A DNA stretch of 64,000 nucleotides, taken from Clytia hemisphaerica. Lineage: Eukaryota; Cnidaria; Hydrozoa; Leptothecata; Clytiidae. Below the pieces are notes generated by a model. It saw nothing but the letters and a program-made list of their open reading frames with translations, was not told the DNA's origin and did no database searches. The stretch lies in NCBI GenBank assembly GCA_902728285.1, contig CACVBU010000948.1, positions 573,190 to 637,189 of the forward strand. Direction: 5' to 3'. The position numbers and the translations under genes were made by a program. This document shows, in pieces, positions 51,401 through 53,125 of this stretch; the stretch's first letter is position 1; each line of letters begins with the position of its first letter.

Positions 51401-52031
51401 GACAATATTTGAATTACTTGCATTTTGTTGTTACTTTAATTTCTTAGAATTCCAAGATAACGTGGATCGAACGCACGACCGTCCACGTGGTAAAAAGGTC
51501 ACCAATCCGGAACACCCGACACAAGATCCGGAACACAGTAATAATAAACCGGAAGCCGTCAATAAGAGAGCGTTACAAATCGTGAACCGTGTCCGTGACA
51601 AATTGACGGGACGCGATTTCAACAAAGACGAAGCGATAGATGTTGACACACAAGTTGATTTATTGATTCAACAAGCCACTTCACATGCTAACCTCTGTCA
51701 AGCTTATATCGGATGGTAAGTATATTTTCACTATACGTTTTTAGTAAATAAATGAAGTCAGGAGAAAATGTAGCATTCTCTTATCACTACAGGTAATATA
51801 GCATATTCTCTAAATATTCTGGATAACTAAATTTAACCACATTTACAAATTCTCAATAAAAACAAATCACTTACTTTGACCTCTGTTTTTTTTTACATTT
51901 TGATCTTTCCCATCGTATGTTTATTAGATATAAGGTCTAACTTTTTCGGTCTTGAGTGAGGCTTTATCTAGACCTAATCACAAGCAAACTAAAGATTAAA
52001 TCTTTCCTTTTTCAGGTGCCCGTTCTGGTAA
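309..52031 (+). CDS. MTOR: mTOR serine/threonine kinase gene, 42 coding exons, 5' partial
   Basis: Encodes about 1769 residues of target of rapamycin, the PI3K-like protein kinase at the core of TORC1 and TORC2, which controls growth and translation in response to nutrients and acts on lysosomal membranes and in the cytoplasm. Exons join in one open frame with GT-AG introns throughout. In order they encode HEAT repeats (exons 1-14), FAT (about exons 15-30), FRB (31-32), kinase (33-41) and FATC (41-42). Visible motifs are the ATP-binding lysine in [14 protein letters not shown], the catalytic loop [13 protein letters not shown], the DFG in HIDFGDCFE and the terminal GWCPFW. The first roughly 750 residues, by comparison with animal mTOR of about 2550 residues, lie upstream. 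Odd points are an intron of 29.6 kb after exon 16, and a short linker in exon 27 where vertebrates have a long Ser/Thr/Ala-rich insert. The identity is certain; individual boundaries are inferred from frame and splice sites. Confidence 0.97.
760..843 (+). CDS. MTOR: mTOR exon 2 (HEAT)
   Basis: Twenty-eight codons, [16 protein letters not shown] to GELAQ, phase 0 at both ends, between CTAG and GTAAAT. The DPNPGV loop and IGELAQ helix are typical of animal mTOR. Confidence 0.95.
1347..1439 (+). CDS. MTOR: mTOR exon 3 (HEAT)
   Basis: Thirty-one codons, [14 protein letters not shown] to LAKRE, phase 0, between ATAG and GTTCGT. Continues the HEAT solenoid directly from exon 2. Confidence 0.95.
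1735..1775 (+). CDS. MTOR: mTOR exon 4 (HEAT)
   Basis: Forty-one bases encoding [13 protein letters not shown] and the first two bases of a glycine codon. Acceptor CTAG, donor GTAAGG. The split glycine is completed by exon 5, restoring the conserved TGYVVEPY. Confidence 0.95.
2121..2214 (+). CDS. MTOR: mTOR exon 5 (HEAT)
   Basis: Ninety-four bases; encodes [20 protein letters not shown] and ends at RRE. Acceptor TATAG, donor GTAATT, phase 0 at the end. Very conserved HEAT segment. Confidence 0.96.
2530..2640. repeat. Diverged intronic repeat, partner at 4330-4445
   Basis: This stretch in the intron before exon 6 and positions 4330-4445 in the intron before exon 8 share a scattered run of matching words (GACGGAT, TCCGTCTCA, CTTTGACCACT) in the same order. 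They are old copies of one dispersed repeat of unknown class. Confidence 0.5.
2675..2810 (+). CDS. MTOR: mTOR exon 6 (HEAT)
   Basis: Encodes [17 protein letters not shown] followed by a lineage-specific Ala/Lys/Asn-rich loop, and ends with one base of a glutamate codon. Acceptor CCAG, donor GTAGGT. Confidence 0.94.
3235..3485 (+). CDS. MTOR: mTOR exon 7 (HEAT)
   Basis: 251 bases, [20 protein letters not shown] to EPTFRD. It completes the split glutamate of exon 6 and ends in phase 0 before GTAAGC. It contains the [10 protein letters not shown] and DEFYPAV-like blocks seen across animal mTOR. Confidence 0.96.
3590..3890. repeat. Degenerate tandem duplication in intron
   Basis: Two segments (about 3600-3655 and 3827-3885) share CCTCAAGAA, CTATA, TTTGCCCATCAC and GTTTCAA in the same order. 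The surrounding intron, 3486-4158, is otherwise AT-rich with several GACGTT-like words and no gene. Confidence 0.5.
4159..4245 (+). CDS. MTOR: mTOR exon 8 (HEAT)
   Basis: Twenty-nine codons, [18 protein letters not shown] to DLIK, phase 0, acceptor TTTCAG, donor GTATAT. Confidence 0.95.
4573..4665 (+). CDS. MTOR: mTOR exon 9 (HEAT)
   Basis: Thirty-one codons, [20 protein letters not shown] to SGEFK, phase 0, acceptor CACAAG, donor GTAGGT. Corresponds to the conserved EFW-x(5)-STI-x-LIEQ block. Confidence 0.95.
4879..4959 (+). CDS. MTOR: mTOR exon 10 (HEAT)
   Basis: Twenty-seven codons, [15 protein letters not shown] to VVTCK, phase 0, acceptor CTAAG, donor [16 protein letters not shown] is a strongly conserved HEAT helix. 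Confidence 0.95.
5311..5423 (+). CDS. MTOR: mTOR exon 11 (HEAT)
   Basis: 113 bases, [20 protein letters not shown] to REVR plus two bases of glutamine. Acceptor ACTAG, donor GTAAGT. Contains DDYLHLLIP-x-VVKLFD. Confidence 0.95.
5729..5921 (+). CDS. MTOR: mTOR exon 12 (HEAT)
   Basis: 193 bases; completes the split glutamine and encodes [20 protein letters not shown] through the IIHPLIR and [11 protein letters not shown] helices to PAVFK. Acceptor GCCAG, donor GTAAGT, phase 0 at the end. Confidence 0.96.
6141..6204 (+). CDS. MTOR: mTOR exon 13 (HEAT)
   Basis: Sixty-four bases, [20 protein letters not shown] then K and one base of glycine. Acceptor GTTAG, donor GTACTC. HQRYD is the expected conserved motif. 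Confidence 0.94.
6205..7075. other. Intron with G-run-rich repeat remnants
   Basis: No coding exon. Several G or C runs of 6-10 bases (about 6315-6345, 6380-6395, 6430-6445, 6575-6585) and a repeated GGGGTCACCT word (6411, 6898). This looks like old dispersed-repeat sequence; the class is not recognised. Confidence 0.5.
7076..7215 (+). CDS. MTOR: mTOR exon 14 (HEAT, variable loop)
   Basis: 140 bases, [16 protein letters not shown], a poorly conserved acidic/basic loop, then [11 protein letters not shown]. Acceptor CATAG, donor GTTCGT, phase 0 at the end. The loop equals the DEEEDPLIYQ region of vertebrate mTOR in position, with little sequence identity. Confidence 0.92.
7644..7786 (+). CDS. 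MTOR: mTOR exon 15 (HEAT/FAT boundary)
   Basis: 143 bases, [20 protein letters not shown] to YNPLA plus two bases of arginine. Acceptor TACAG, donor [21 protein letters not shown] is diagnostic for mTOR. Confidence 0.97.
8124..8289 (+). CDS. MTOR: mTOR exon 16 (FAT start)
   Basis: 166 bases, [20 protein letters not shown] to [13 protein letters not shown], phase 0 before GTATCA. Acceptor TTTAG. This is the last exon before the 29.6-kb intron; the frame resumes at 37918 with no residues apparently missing from the FAT domain. Confidence 0.97.
8345..9820 (+). repeat. Tandem segmental duplication, copy A
   Basis: Shares an ordered series of matching blocks with 9997-11950: TCACTAAAATTTGTCTCGTA near its start, GTGTTGCATGCTGGAGAAAT in the middle, and GGGTGGTGCCTTCTTTACTT at the end. 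Copy A is about 1.5 kb. It also holds the parent of the palindrome amplified in copy B. Confidence 0.85.
10513..10790. repeat. 97-bp tandem units with perfect 28-nt palindrome arms
   Basis: Three copies at a 97-98 bp period. Between copies lie perfect inverted repeats at 10577-10637 and 10674-10734: 28-nt arms beginning TAGGATTTACTTTAGTTATA around a 5-nt loop TAGAG. Single-copy relatives lie at 8890-9030 and 52600-52800. Confidence 0.9.
10975..11440. repeat. Insertion with repeated GATGACGTCA
   Basis: Absent from the paralogous copy A, so inserted after the duplication or lost from A. Contains two adjacent GATGACGTCAT words at 11158-11180 and another at 11330-11340. The element class is not recognised. 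Confidence 0.5.
12260..13064. repeat. Diverged array of family A hairpin units
   Basis: About five diverged units with the arms TTCACAATAGAG and CTCTATTGTGAA (for example 12482/12561 and 12669/12728). They also carry AAGAAAAGCCCTT and the TTTGATGAAC-like word typical of family A. Older and more irregular than the copies at 15170-16830. Confidence 0.7.
13065..13826. repeat. Segmental duplication, intact copy
   Basis: Starts at AAGTTATACAGTGTTGACAT and ends at TGTGTAAGAGAAGCT. The same series of blocks is found in order, but split into three parts, at 25041-25278, 26990-27440 and 29268-29434. Contains hairpin-like arms around CAGAAATGA and ATTTCGATCACC. Confidence 0.8.
14146..15088 (+). repeat. 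29-bp minisatellite, about 32 copies
   Basis: Unit CTGGTCCACTATTTACCC followed by one of three endings, AAAATATGTCA, AAATTGTCTCA or AAAATCCTCGA. The variants are interspersed rather than grouped. Because 29 is not a multiple of 3 and the unit has no stop in any forward frame, all three frames are open through most of the array (ORFs up to 244 codons). A single stray unit, ACTGGTCCACTATTTTC, occurs at about 29610. Confidence 0.97.
15170..16830. repeat. Family A tandem array (about 179-bp units)
   Basis: Eight or nine units, best at 15396-16300, of about 179 bp. Each has CTCGACCAAGTTTTCTGGTC, TGATGAACATGATAAACAAA, ACTTCACAATAGAGCCAAAC, AAAAAGAAAAGCCCTTCTTG and CTCTATTGAGAATC. TTCACAATAGAG and CTCTATTGTGAA form inverted arms about 47 nt apart. 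Homologous arrays lie at 20000-20870 and 22690-23620. Confidence 0.95.
17245..17372. mobile_element. Palindromic MITE, family P, copy 1
   Basis: Imperfect inverted repeat of about 60-nt arms: AGTTATCGGACAGTTGCGAG on the left and its complement ending TGTCTGATAACT on the right, folding about TCCGTACAATATACGGAAAA. A closely related, more perfect copy is at 25281-25442. Confidence 0.85.
17631..17664. promoter_or_regulatory. Paired CRE-like palindromes
   Basis: TGACGTCA at 17631-17638 and 17657-17664, start spacing 26 bp, with a degenerate third (TGGAGTCA) near 17682. TGACGTCA is the known binding palindrome of CREB/ATF bZIP factors; a role here is inference. It lies between an A array and a B array. 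Confidence 0.5.
18209..18290. repeat. Inverted-arm unit (TCGGTGATTGAA)
   Basis: Arms TTATCGGTGATTGAA and TTTCAATCATCAAACAA about 50 nt apart. Duplicated at 21429-21502 within a larger block duplication. Confidence 0.7.
18953..19323. repeat. Family B array, three diverged units
   Basis: Units carry arms of the type TTTGCAATAGAACC and GGCTCTATTGCAAA around TTCAATAAAAGAACA. The same unit recurs at 21990-22490 (four) and 30735-32050 (about ten). Confidence 0.8.
19488..19745. repeat. Two-copy array with arms TTTTCAATAGAG / CTATTGAAAA
   Basis: Two units of about 155 bp starting GTGTTTGTAT. Each has TTTTCAAT-AGAG or -TGAG, AAGGGAAGAACTC and ACTATTGAAAA. Unrelated to families A and B outside the arm core. 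Confidence 0.75.
20000..20870. repeat. Family A array, second copy
   Basis: About five units with ACTTCACAATAGAGCCAAAC, AAAAGAAAAGCCC and CTCTATTGTGAA, similar to 15170-16830 and more diverged. Followed by TAGCAAAACTACAAGTATAG and a CRE pair, as at 23700. Confidence 0.85.
21088..21123. promoter_or_regulatory. Paired CRE-like palindromes
   Basis: TGACGTCA at 21088-21095 and 21116-21123, spacing 28 bp, just after the second A array. The function is unknown. Confidence 0.5.
21429..21502. repeat. Inverted-arm unit, duplicate of 18209-18290
   Basis: ATCGGTGATTGAGCATGAAA and CCCAATTTCAATCATCAAAC arms. Neighbouring sequence on both sides also matches the 18.2-kb copy, so this is part of a block duplication. 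Confidence 0.7.
21990..22490. repeat. Family B array, second copy
   Basis: Four units with AATTCAATAAAAGAACA, ATTGTAAATAGG and the TTATCAATATACAT word, paralogous to 18953-19323. Followed at 22540-22690 by a TTCACACAATAG block that also follows the first copy at 19780-19960. Confidence 0.8.
22690..23620. repeat. Family A array, third copy
   Basis: Five or six units. The last three are close to those at 15.4-16.3 kb, including CTCAATCTACTACTTCCTTT and CTCGACCAAGTTTTCTGGTC. Followed by TAGCAAAACTACAAGTATAG and a CRE pair. Confidence 0.9.
24070..24107. promoter_or_regulatory. CRE-like pair (one half degenerate)
   Basis: TGACGTCA at 24070-24077 and TGACGTAA at 24100-24107, spacing 30 bp, after the third A array. 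Confidence 0.4.
24290..24870. repeat. Array of three hairpin units (family C)
   Basis: Three units of about 230 bp. Arms at 24309/24391, 24549/24623 and 24774/24855 are of the type GTCGATAATAGAAATCA and TGATTTCTACCATCAAC, with unrelated spacers of 40-60 nt. Each is preceded by TATTGGAATCATCCGT, or in the first case by a diverged form. Confidence 0.75.
25041..25278. repeat. Broken segmental duplication, part 1
   Basis: Matches 13065-13290 from AAGTTATACAGTGTTGACAT to ACACTCTGATA, then is interrupted by the palindromic element at 25281 and about 1.5 kb more. It resumes at about 26990. Confidence 0.8.
25281..25442. mobile_element. Palindromic MITE, family P, copy 2
   Basis: Near-perfect inverted repeat with arms of about 60 nt from TAGTTATCGCATGACTTCGA, complemented at the right end by TCATGTGATAACTA. 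The centre TTTTCCGAGCCTTTAGGCGA is short. It lies at the breakpoint of the duplicated block, which fits an insertion. Confidence 0.9.
25443..26989. other. Inserted segment with T-tract and GC-rich hairpin
   Basis: Absent from the paralogous copy at 13 kb. Holds a run of more than 20 T (about 25608-25630), a GC-rich structured stretch at 25790-25930, a short inverted repeat around GAGGTCCTGAAGAATTCTGT (26030), and no credible ORF. Confidence 0.5.
25827..25886 (+). ncRNA. Candidate structured RNA hairpin (pre-miRNA-like)
   Basis: GGGAAGAAACAAC pairs with GTTGTTTCTCCC and the stem continues inward (CTC/GAG, TTGCGG/CCGCAG) to a 7-nt loop GGCCTAT. By eye this is about 22-24 pairs with a few mismatches and one bulge. 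It is the most GC-rich spot in the intron. Expression is unknown; it may be part of a mobile element instead. Confidence 0.3.
26990..27440. repeat. Broken segmental duplication, part 2
   Basis: Matches 13310-13660, including CAGAACCAAATCCTAGTGTC, TAGAAATCAAAAGCAAGACT and AATTTCAATCACCAAGCAG, then is interrupted by the 27440-29267 element. Confidence 0.8.
27440..29267. mobile_element. Dispersed element family D with internal 470-bp repeats
   Basis: An insertion relative to the 13-kb paralogue. Inside are about three repeats at a 470-bp period with CCGGAAATATGCCGGAAAAA and TTTTCCGGCCGAAAATGCCG (27774, 28252, 28721). The right end, CTTTCATCATCAGGTAGGTC then CATTCAGCAT, is shared with the copy at 49890-50372. 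No coding capacity is evident; the class is unknown. Confidence 0.7.
29268..29434. repeat. Broken segmental duplication, part 3
   Basis: Resumes the 13-kb match at TTGATTTCTGG and continues through CTCCTCTTTGAGCA and TGTGTAAGAGAAGCT. Confidence 0.8.
29700..30455. repeat. Family E tandem array (about 155-bp units)
   Basis: Five units, each with CGTTGATAGAAGACAA, TTTCACA, a GGCGCC palindrome, TTCTTCTATCACC and TTATTCAATCA. GTTGATAGAAGA and TCTTCTATCACC are the inverted arms, with a spacer of about 50 nt containing GGCGCC. Confidence 0.93.
30456..30735. other. Unique sequence between arrays
   Basis: No gene or repeat recognised. Includes the less AT-rich stretch ACCACGCGGGTTACGTGTTT near 30611. 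Confidence 0.5.
30735..32050. repeat. Family B tandem array (about 138-bp units, dimeric)
   Basis: About ten units with GCAATAGAACCAAACACATT, CAATAAAAGAATAGGTGATT, CAGGCTCTATTGGAAATGAA and TAGCTTCACGCTTCTACCGT. Arms are TTTGCAATAGAACC and GGCTCTATTGGAAA. The entry word alternates between CATTCGC or CATTCAC and CATTTGC in successive units, indicating amplification as dimers. Confidence 0.96.
32485..34250. repeat. Family F tandem array (about 151-bp units, higher-order)
   Basis: Twelve units with ACTTTCGAGTTCATTACTTC, GTTGATAATAGAAGAAGATT, AGCGGTCGTCATT, GAAAGAAAG and AACTTCTATTAACAATCAGC. Two main types alternate: a has GTTGATAATAGAAG and AAGAAGTCCGTTATC; b has GATATTCGATGAAG or GATAATCGATGAAG and AAGGAGTCCG. 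The order a-b'-a-b repeats at about 605 bp. Confidence 0.97.
34288..34319. promoter_or_regulatory. CRE-like pair at end of family F array
   Basis: TGACGTCA at 34288-34295 and TGACGTCG at 34312-34319, spacing 24 bp, with a TGATAGAAT word between them. Confidence 0.45.
34621..34695. repeat. Solitary inverted-arm unit
   Basis: CAGTAGTAGAAATCATCGAG and CTCTGATTTCTATCACCAAC form arms about 40 nt apart. The spacer is unrelated to that of other units. Confidence 0.65.
34796..34865. repeat. Solitary inverted-arm unit
   Basis: GTCGATGATAGAAA and TTTCTATCACCGAAC are near-perfect arms, with a 45-nt spacer. Confidence 0.7.
34866..36060. other. Intron sequence with one CRE pair, no gene
   Basis: ORFs up to 116 codons on the plus strand (35167-35517) have no recognisable domain and unremarkable composition; I treat them as chance. 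Weak TCGATCACCGA words near 35859 suggest another decayed hairpin unit. Confidence 0.45.
35596..35626. promoter_or_regulatory. CRE-like pair
   Basis: TGACGTCA at 35596-35603 and TTACGTCA at 35619-35626, spacing 23 bp. Confidence 0.4.
36061..36266. mobile_element. MITE with CCTTAAGGG-type termini
   Basis: Terminal inverted repeats of about 28 nt: ACCTTCTTAAGGGAAGAAAT at the left, AATTTCTACCCTTAAGGT at the right, with internal TTCGCGGAA and GCGAAATTAAATTCC words. Similar termini (TTAAGGGCAGAAA) bound the element at 63069-63375. Confidence 0.85.
36301..36370. repeat. Solitary inverted-arm unit
   Basis: TCGGTGGTAGAG and CTCTATCACAC arms with an inner palindrome AATATTTTCTGTGAACAGAA. Confidence 0.6.
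36685..37039. mobile_element. MITE with TTACTTTAATCGTAGA termini
   Basis: About 40-nt terminal inverted repeats, TTACTTTAATCGTAGAAATT at the left and TCTCTACGATTAAAGTAA at the right, rich in TTTTAGCGA. About 355 bp, no coding capacity. Confidence 0.9.
37040..37917. other. Distal end of giant intron
   Basis: AT-rich sequence with one CRE pair and no gene, ending in the polypyrimidine tract and TTTCTAG acceptor of exon 17. Confidence 0.6.
37457..37499. promoter_or_regulatory. CRE-like pair
   Basis: TGACGTCA at 37457-37464 and 37492-37499, spacing 35 bp; both palindromes are perfect. This is the last pair before exon 17. Confidence 0.45.
37918..38051 (+). CDS. MTOR: mTOR exon 17 (FAT)
   Basis: 134 bases, [32 protein letters not shown] to ESLI plus two bases. 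Acceptor TTTCTAG, donor [15 protein letters not shown] is the expected FAT motif, confirming continuity across the giant intron. Confidence 0.96.
38464..38542 (+). CDS. MTOR: mTOR exon 18 (FAT)
   Basis: Seventy-nine bases, completing a split serine (from AG and T), then [20 protein letters not shown] to KVDY. Acceptor TCCAG, donor GTAAGT. Confidence 0.95.
38808..38947 (+). CDS. MTOR: mTOR exon 19 (FAT)
   Basis: 140 bases, [20 protein letters not shown] to [13 protein letters not shown] plus two bases of tryptophan. Acceptor CATAG, donor GTAAGA. Confidence 0.96.
39275..39375 (+). CDS. MTOR: mTOR exon 20 (FAT)
   Basis: 101 bases; completes the tryptophan, then [20 protein letters not shown] to AASAAWGL and one base of glycine. 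Acceptor TTTAG, donor GTAAGT. Confidence 0.95.
39807..39922 (+). CDS. MTOR: mTOR exon 21 (FAT)
   Basis: 116 bases, [20 protein letters not shown] to FVRAQS, phase 0 at the end. Acceptor TCCAG, donor GTAAGT. GA-F-RAVL-IH is conserved. Confidence 0.95.
40248..40325 (+). CDS. MTOR: mTOR exon 22 (FAT)
   Basis: Twenty-six codons, [20 protein letters not shown] then YNRAYN, phase 0. Acceptor TTTCAG, donor GTGAGT. Confidence 0.96.
40757..40990 (+). CDS. MTOR: mTOR exon 23 (FAT)
   Basis: Seventy-eight codons, [20 protein letters not shown] to SLCRKSGQL, phase 0. Acceptor CAAAG, donor [17 protein letters not shown] and [13 protein letters not shown] are hallmark FAT motifs. Its GC content is visibly higher than the surrounding intron. 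Confidence 0.97.
41206..41337 (+). CDS. MTOR: mTOR exon 24 (FAT)
   Basis: Forty-four codons, [20 protein letters not shown] to KHMWKSGQR, phase 0. Acceptor TTCAG, donor GTAAGT. Confidence 0.95.
41531..41655 (+). CDS. MTOR: mTOR exon 25 (FAT)
   Basis: 125 bases, [20 protein letters not shown], an acidic/Lys loop, then ISLLA plus two bases of lysine. Acceptor TACAG, donor GTACGA. Confidence 0.94.
42238..42355 (+). CDS. MTOR: mTOR exon 26 (FAT)
   Basis: 118 bases, [20 protein letters not shown] to DKSYK. Acceptor ATTAAG, donor GTACAT. The KLGEW and IP-ILQY-ATAT blocks fix the frame. Confidence 0.94.
42783..42905 (+). CDS. MTOR: mTOR exon 27 (FAT, short linker)
   Basis: Forty-one codons, [20 protein letters not shown] followed by a Pro/Ser-rich linker ending RKPQ. 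Acceptor TTTAG, donor GTTTGT. In vertebrates this linker is much longer and Ala/Thr-rich. Confidence 0.95.
43285..43385 (+). CDS. MTOR: mTOR exon 28 (FAT)
   Basis: 101 bases, [20 protein letters not shown] to QDTL plus two bases of arginine. Acceptor GTAG, donor GTCAGT. Confidence 0.95.
43421..43722 (+). repeat. Two-copy tandem duplication (150 bp) in intron
   Basis: Both copies end GTCTTTGTACCACGAACTTT then TGGAAGTACC, and share AATAATT, ACGATTCAAAA and TTTCGCCGT-like blocks. They are diverged by several percent with small indels. Confidence 0.9.
43801..43897 (+). CDS. MTOR: mTOR exon 29 (FAT)
   Basis: Ninety-seven bases; completes the arginine, then [20 protein letters not shown] to DNWLQ. 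Acceptor TATAG, donor GTATGT. Confidence 0.96.
44188..44286 (+). CDS. MTOR: mTOR exon 30 (FAT end)
   Basis: Thirty-three codons, [20 protein letters not shown] to GKQHPQ, phase 0. Acceptor CGCAG, donor GTGACA. Confidence 0.97.
44399..44704 (+). CDS. MTOR: mTOR exon 31 (FAT end and FRB)
   Basis: 102 codons, [57 protein letters not shown] to ISFQQ. Acceptor TACAG, donor GTACTT. Includes the first FRB helices; the serine of [10 protein letters not shown] (human Ser2035, at the rapamycin contact) is present. Confidence 0.98.
44922..45610 (-). pseudogene. Antisense ORF pair nested in mTOR intron 31, frameshifted
   Basis: On the minus strand, an ATG at 45610 opens a 78-codon frame (ends 45374) that overlaps a 160-codon frame (45404 to 44922). 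Read together with a one-base shift near 45405-45435 they give one basic, Lys/Ser-rich protein of about 225 residues, starting [14 protein letters not shown] and ending [12 protein letters not shown], with an RKRKSL basic patch. No intron signals are needed, and GC content exceeds the surrounding intron. A CRE pair lies 75-130 bp upstream of the ATG. No family is recognised. It could be a retrocopy, a decayed gene, or a real gene with an assembly error. Confidence 0.4.
45685..45744. promoter_or_regulatory. CRE-like cluster upstream of antisense ORF
   Basis: TGACGTCA at 45685-45692, TACGTCA at 45710-45716 and TGACGTAA at 45737-45744. On the minus strand this is about 75-135 bp before the ATG at 45610, a plausible promoter position. 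Confidence 0.45.
46084..46218 (+). CDS. MTOR: mTOR exon 32 (FRB)
   Basis: Forty-five codons, [20 protein letters not shown] to RRISKQLPQ, phase 0. Acceptor TTCAG, donor [24 protein letters not shown] includes the Thr, Trp and Phe residues that contact FKBP12-rapamycin in human mTOR. Confidence 0.98.
46492..46666 (+). CDS. MTOR: mTOR exon 33 (kinase N-lobe)
   Basis: 175 bases, [47 protein letters not shown] plus one base of glycine. Acceptor TACAG, donor GTAAGA. KQRPRKL precedes the phosphate-binding loop. Confidence 0.97.
46833..47536. mobile_element. Nested inverted-repeat element in kinase intron
   Basis: Outer arms GTTAAACGATTTCAACATTT and its counterpart ending GGAATGTTGGAATCGTTTAC, with TCCAACAT words throughout. 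An inner stretch (about 47080-47290) with CCCTTACAGTGCACTTT and a C17-type run resembles 61540-61640 inside the MULE-like element. Confidence 0.65.
47637..47942. mobile_element. MITE with 9-bp target duplication
   Basis: The direct repeat GGTATGAAC at 47637-47645 and 47934-47942 flanks an element (47646-47933) with about 32-nt terminal inverted repeats, ATTGAGTTTAAAGCCCGAAG at the left and CTTCGGGCTTATACTTCATT at the right. Each arm holds the palindrome AGCCCGAAGGGCT. A 9-bp duplication fits MULE-type transposition. It inserts about 100 bp before exon 34. Confidence 0.88.
48042..48177 (+). CDS. MTOR: mTOR exon 34 (kinase, ATP-binding lysine)
   Basis: 136 bases; completes the glycine, then [36 protein letters not shown] to HL plus two bases. 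Acceptor TATAG, donor GTAAGA. The lysine of FLLKGHED is the expected ATP-binding lysine. Confidence 0.98.
48187..48360. repeat. Degenerate TTCGAA-rich inverted repeat (pogo-like MITE remnant)
   Basis: GTCAACTCTCTCTAATTCGA at the left, and TCGAATTATAGAGAGACAAG at the right, with several AATTCGAA words between. Related to the intact element at 48828-48927. Confidence 0.6.
48464..48734 (+). CDS. MTOR: mTOR exon 35 (kinase)
   Basis: 271 bases, [57 protein letters not shown] to LKSPSSE, phase 0 at the end. Acceptor TTTAG, donor GTAAGT. Nearly identical in pattern to other animal mTOR kinase N-/C-lobe junctions. Confidence 0.98.
48828..48927. mobile_element. 100-bp pogo/Tc1-like MITE
   Basis: Terminal inverted repeats CAGTTGACGTTCTCTAAT and ATTAGAGAGCGTCAACTG flanked by TA on both sides (48826-48827 and 48928-48929), the target duplication of Tc1/mariner/pogo transposons. 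No coding capacity. Confidence 0.9.
48998..49080 (+). CDS. MTOR: mTOR exon 36 (kinase, catalytic loop first half)
   Basis: Eighty-three bases, [20 protein letters not shown] to GLGD plus two bases of arginine. Acceptor ATAG, donor GTAAGC. The intron splits the arginine codon of the GLGDRHPSN catalytic loop. Confidence 0.98.
49096..49350. repeat. Two-copy TTCGAA repeat with AAGTTTTCTGGTCC
   Basis: Two units share GTTTTCTGGTCCCTTCAGTT, AACAATGACTTATAAA and ACTCCATATCT. The words AACTCGAAC and AAGTTTTCTGGTC are also found in every family A unit of the giant intron. Confidence 0.75.
49499..49571 (+). CDS. MTOR: mTOR exon 37 (kinase, catalytic loop and DFG)
   Basis: Seventy-three bases; completes the arginine, then [20 protein letters not shown] and DCFE. 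Contains the catalytic-loop asparagine and the metal-binding DFG. Acceptor ATCAG, donor GTGAGA. Confidence 0.98.
49890..50372. mobile_element. Dispersed element family D, second copy
   Basis: Shares TTTTTTCCTTGTATTTCTAT, AACATTATTGATAACAATGC and the terminal CTTTCATCATCAGGTAGGTC with 28790-29210. The left end has GTCCGTCCGTTCGTCCGTCT. Ends about 20 bp before the acceptor of exon 38. Confidence 0.8.
50393..50467 (+). CDS. MTOR: mTOR exon 38 (kinase, activation segment)
   Basis: Twenty-five codons, [20 protein letters not shown] then TNAME, phase 0. Acceptor TTTAG, donor [17 protein letters not shown] is the PIKK activation-segment motif. Confidence 0.98.
50750..50885 (+). CDS. MTOR: mTOR exon 39 (kinase C-lobe)
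   Basis: 136 bases, [38 protein letters not shown] plus one base. Acceptor TTTCAG, donor GTAAGT. Confidence 0.98.
51124..51180 (+). CDS. MTOR: mTOR exon 40 (kinase insert/NRD)
   Basis: Fifty-seven bases, [19 protein letters not shown] plus one base. Acceptor TTTCAG, donor GTAAGA. Variable region equivalent to the vertebrate repressor-domain loop; it reads through in frame to exon 41. Confidence 0.9.
51448..51715 (+). CDS. MTOR: mTOR exon 41 (kinase end and FATC)
   Basis: 268 bases; a basic/Pro loop beginning [17 protein letters not shown], then [37 protein letters not shown] and two bases of tryptophan. Acceptor CTTAG, donor GTAAGT. Confidence 0.97.
52016..52031 (+). CDS. MTOR: mTOR exon 42 (FATC end and stop)
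   Basis: Sixteen bases; completes tryptophan and encodes CPFW and TAA. GWCPFW is the invariant C-terminus of TOR kinases, so the end is certain. Acceptor TTCAG. Confidence 0.98.
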
Positions 52032-52590
52032 AACCAGATATATTTTCTTCAAATGAAGACAAACTAATGCATTATTTTTATGGTAAAGATTTTTATAAAT
52101 AGTATATGTATTTTAATTTTCATCTTTTTTCATCTGTCATATATATCTGTTGAGTATCTTAGTCATTAAATCGAATCTATCAAAGCTAGGAGCCTTTGGT
52201 TTGCTTACGATTACGGTCGGAAGACTACTTACTCAGCTCTAGGTAAAGGTCAACCGGCGTTATTTTGAGCTTACTCTTTCATGGTGATAGTTTTTACTCT
52301 GTCCTGTACTGTATGTAACTACTTCCTTCCGATGAAAAGTTGGAGTACCAGGAGAGATTGAGACCGGGATCGATAAAATATGTGCTTTCAAGCGCTAACT
52401 TCAGCGAGAAGATGTTTTAGGAAGGAATTTTGGGCGTTTTATATTCAGTTTTGGTTTTATATATTGTTACTTTAAATGTTGTAATTTGTTTTTGTCTTGA
52501 TTTTTGTTGTGTTTTTCTTCTTGTACATATCATTTTCTATAACAAACGAAATAGAATAGGTAATAATTTTTAACGGAAATCTTCTAACTT
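52032..52590 (+). other. Probable mTOR 3' untranslated region
   Basis: Non-coding sequence after the stop, without recognised repeats until 52600. I see no clear AATAAA in it; the nearest is at about 52728, inside a repeat. The true end is unknown. Confidence 0.4.
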
Positions 52591-52599
52591 TGATTTAAA

Positions 52600-52800
52600 T
52601 ATAGCTAAAGTAAATCCTATTCCTAATTCAGCATTTGATGCTCATGCATTGACTTTGAATTGAGTTGAGTTGGACAATTCATTCTCAAATAAGAAAATAT
52701 ATTCCAAACCGACTCTATCGTGAATCAAAATAAATTATCTTTATGCAAGTAACTCTATCACAAACTATAACTAAAGTAAATTCTAATACACCGTTTAGGA
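52600..52800. repeat. Copy of the GCTAAAGTAAATCC repeat
   Basis: Contains GCTAAAGTAAATCCTA, TTCAGCATTTGATGCTCATG, GACTCTATCGTGAATCAAAA and ACTCTATCACAAACTATAAC in the same order as 8880-9020 and 10500-10860. A dispersed family member outside the gene. Confidence 0.85.
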
Positions 52801-53125
52801 GTCTCGCTATTTCACGGTACTCCATTGCAGAGGCCCGGTAAAAATGGTAGGTAAAAATGCACACTTTAGTACTGTGAAAGGTTAGAGGAATGTAAACATT
52901 GTGAATTTTTTTCTCTCATTTAAAGAGAATAAACCAGCTGCGCTGGAAGGTCAGCCTAAATTGCTTAATATGATTAGAAAGATATGTTGTTAAAAATTGA
53001 TATGATTTACTAAGACGAGAGTAAAAAAATCATCAAATTTACGTTTGTACACAATATGGATTAACGAAAATATGCCATGTTACAATCTGTATGACAGAAT
53101 AATTATTCGTCTCTTAATTAGGATA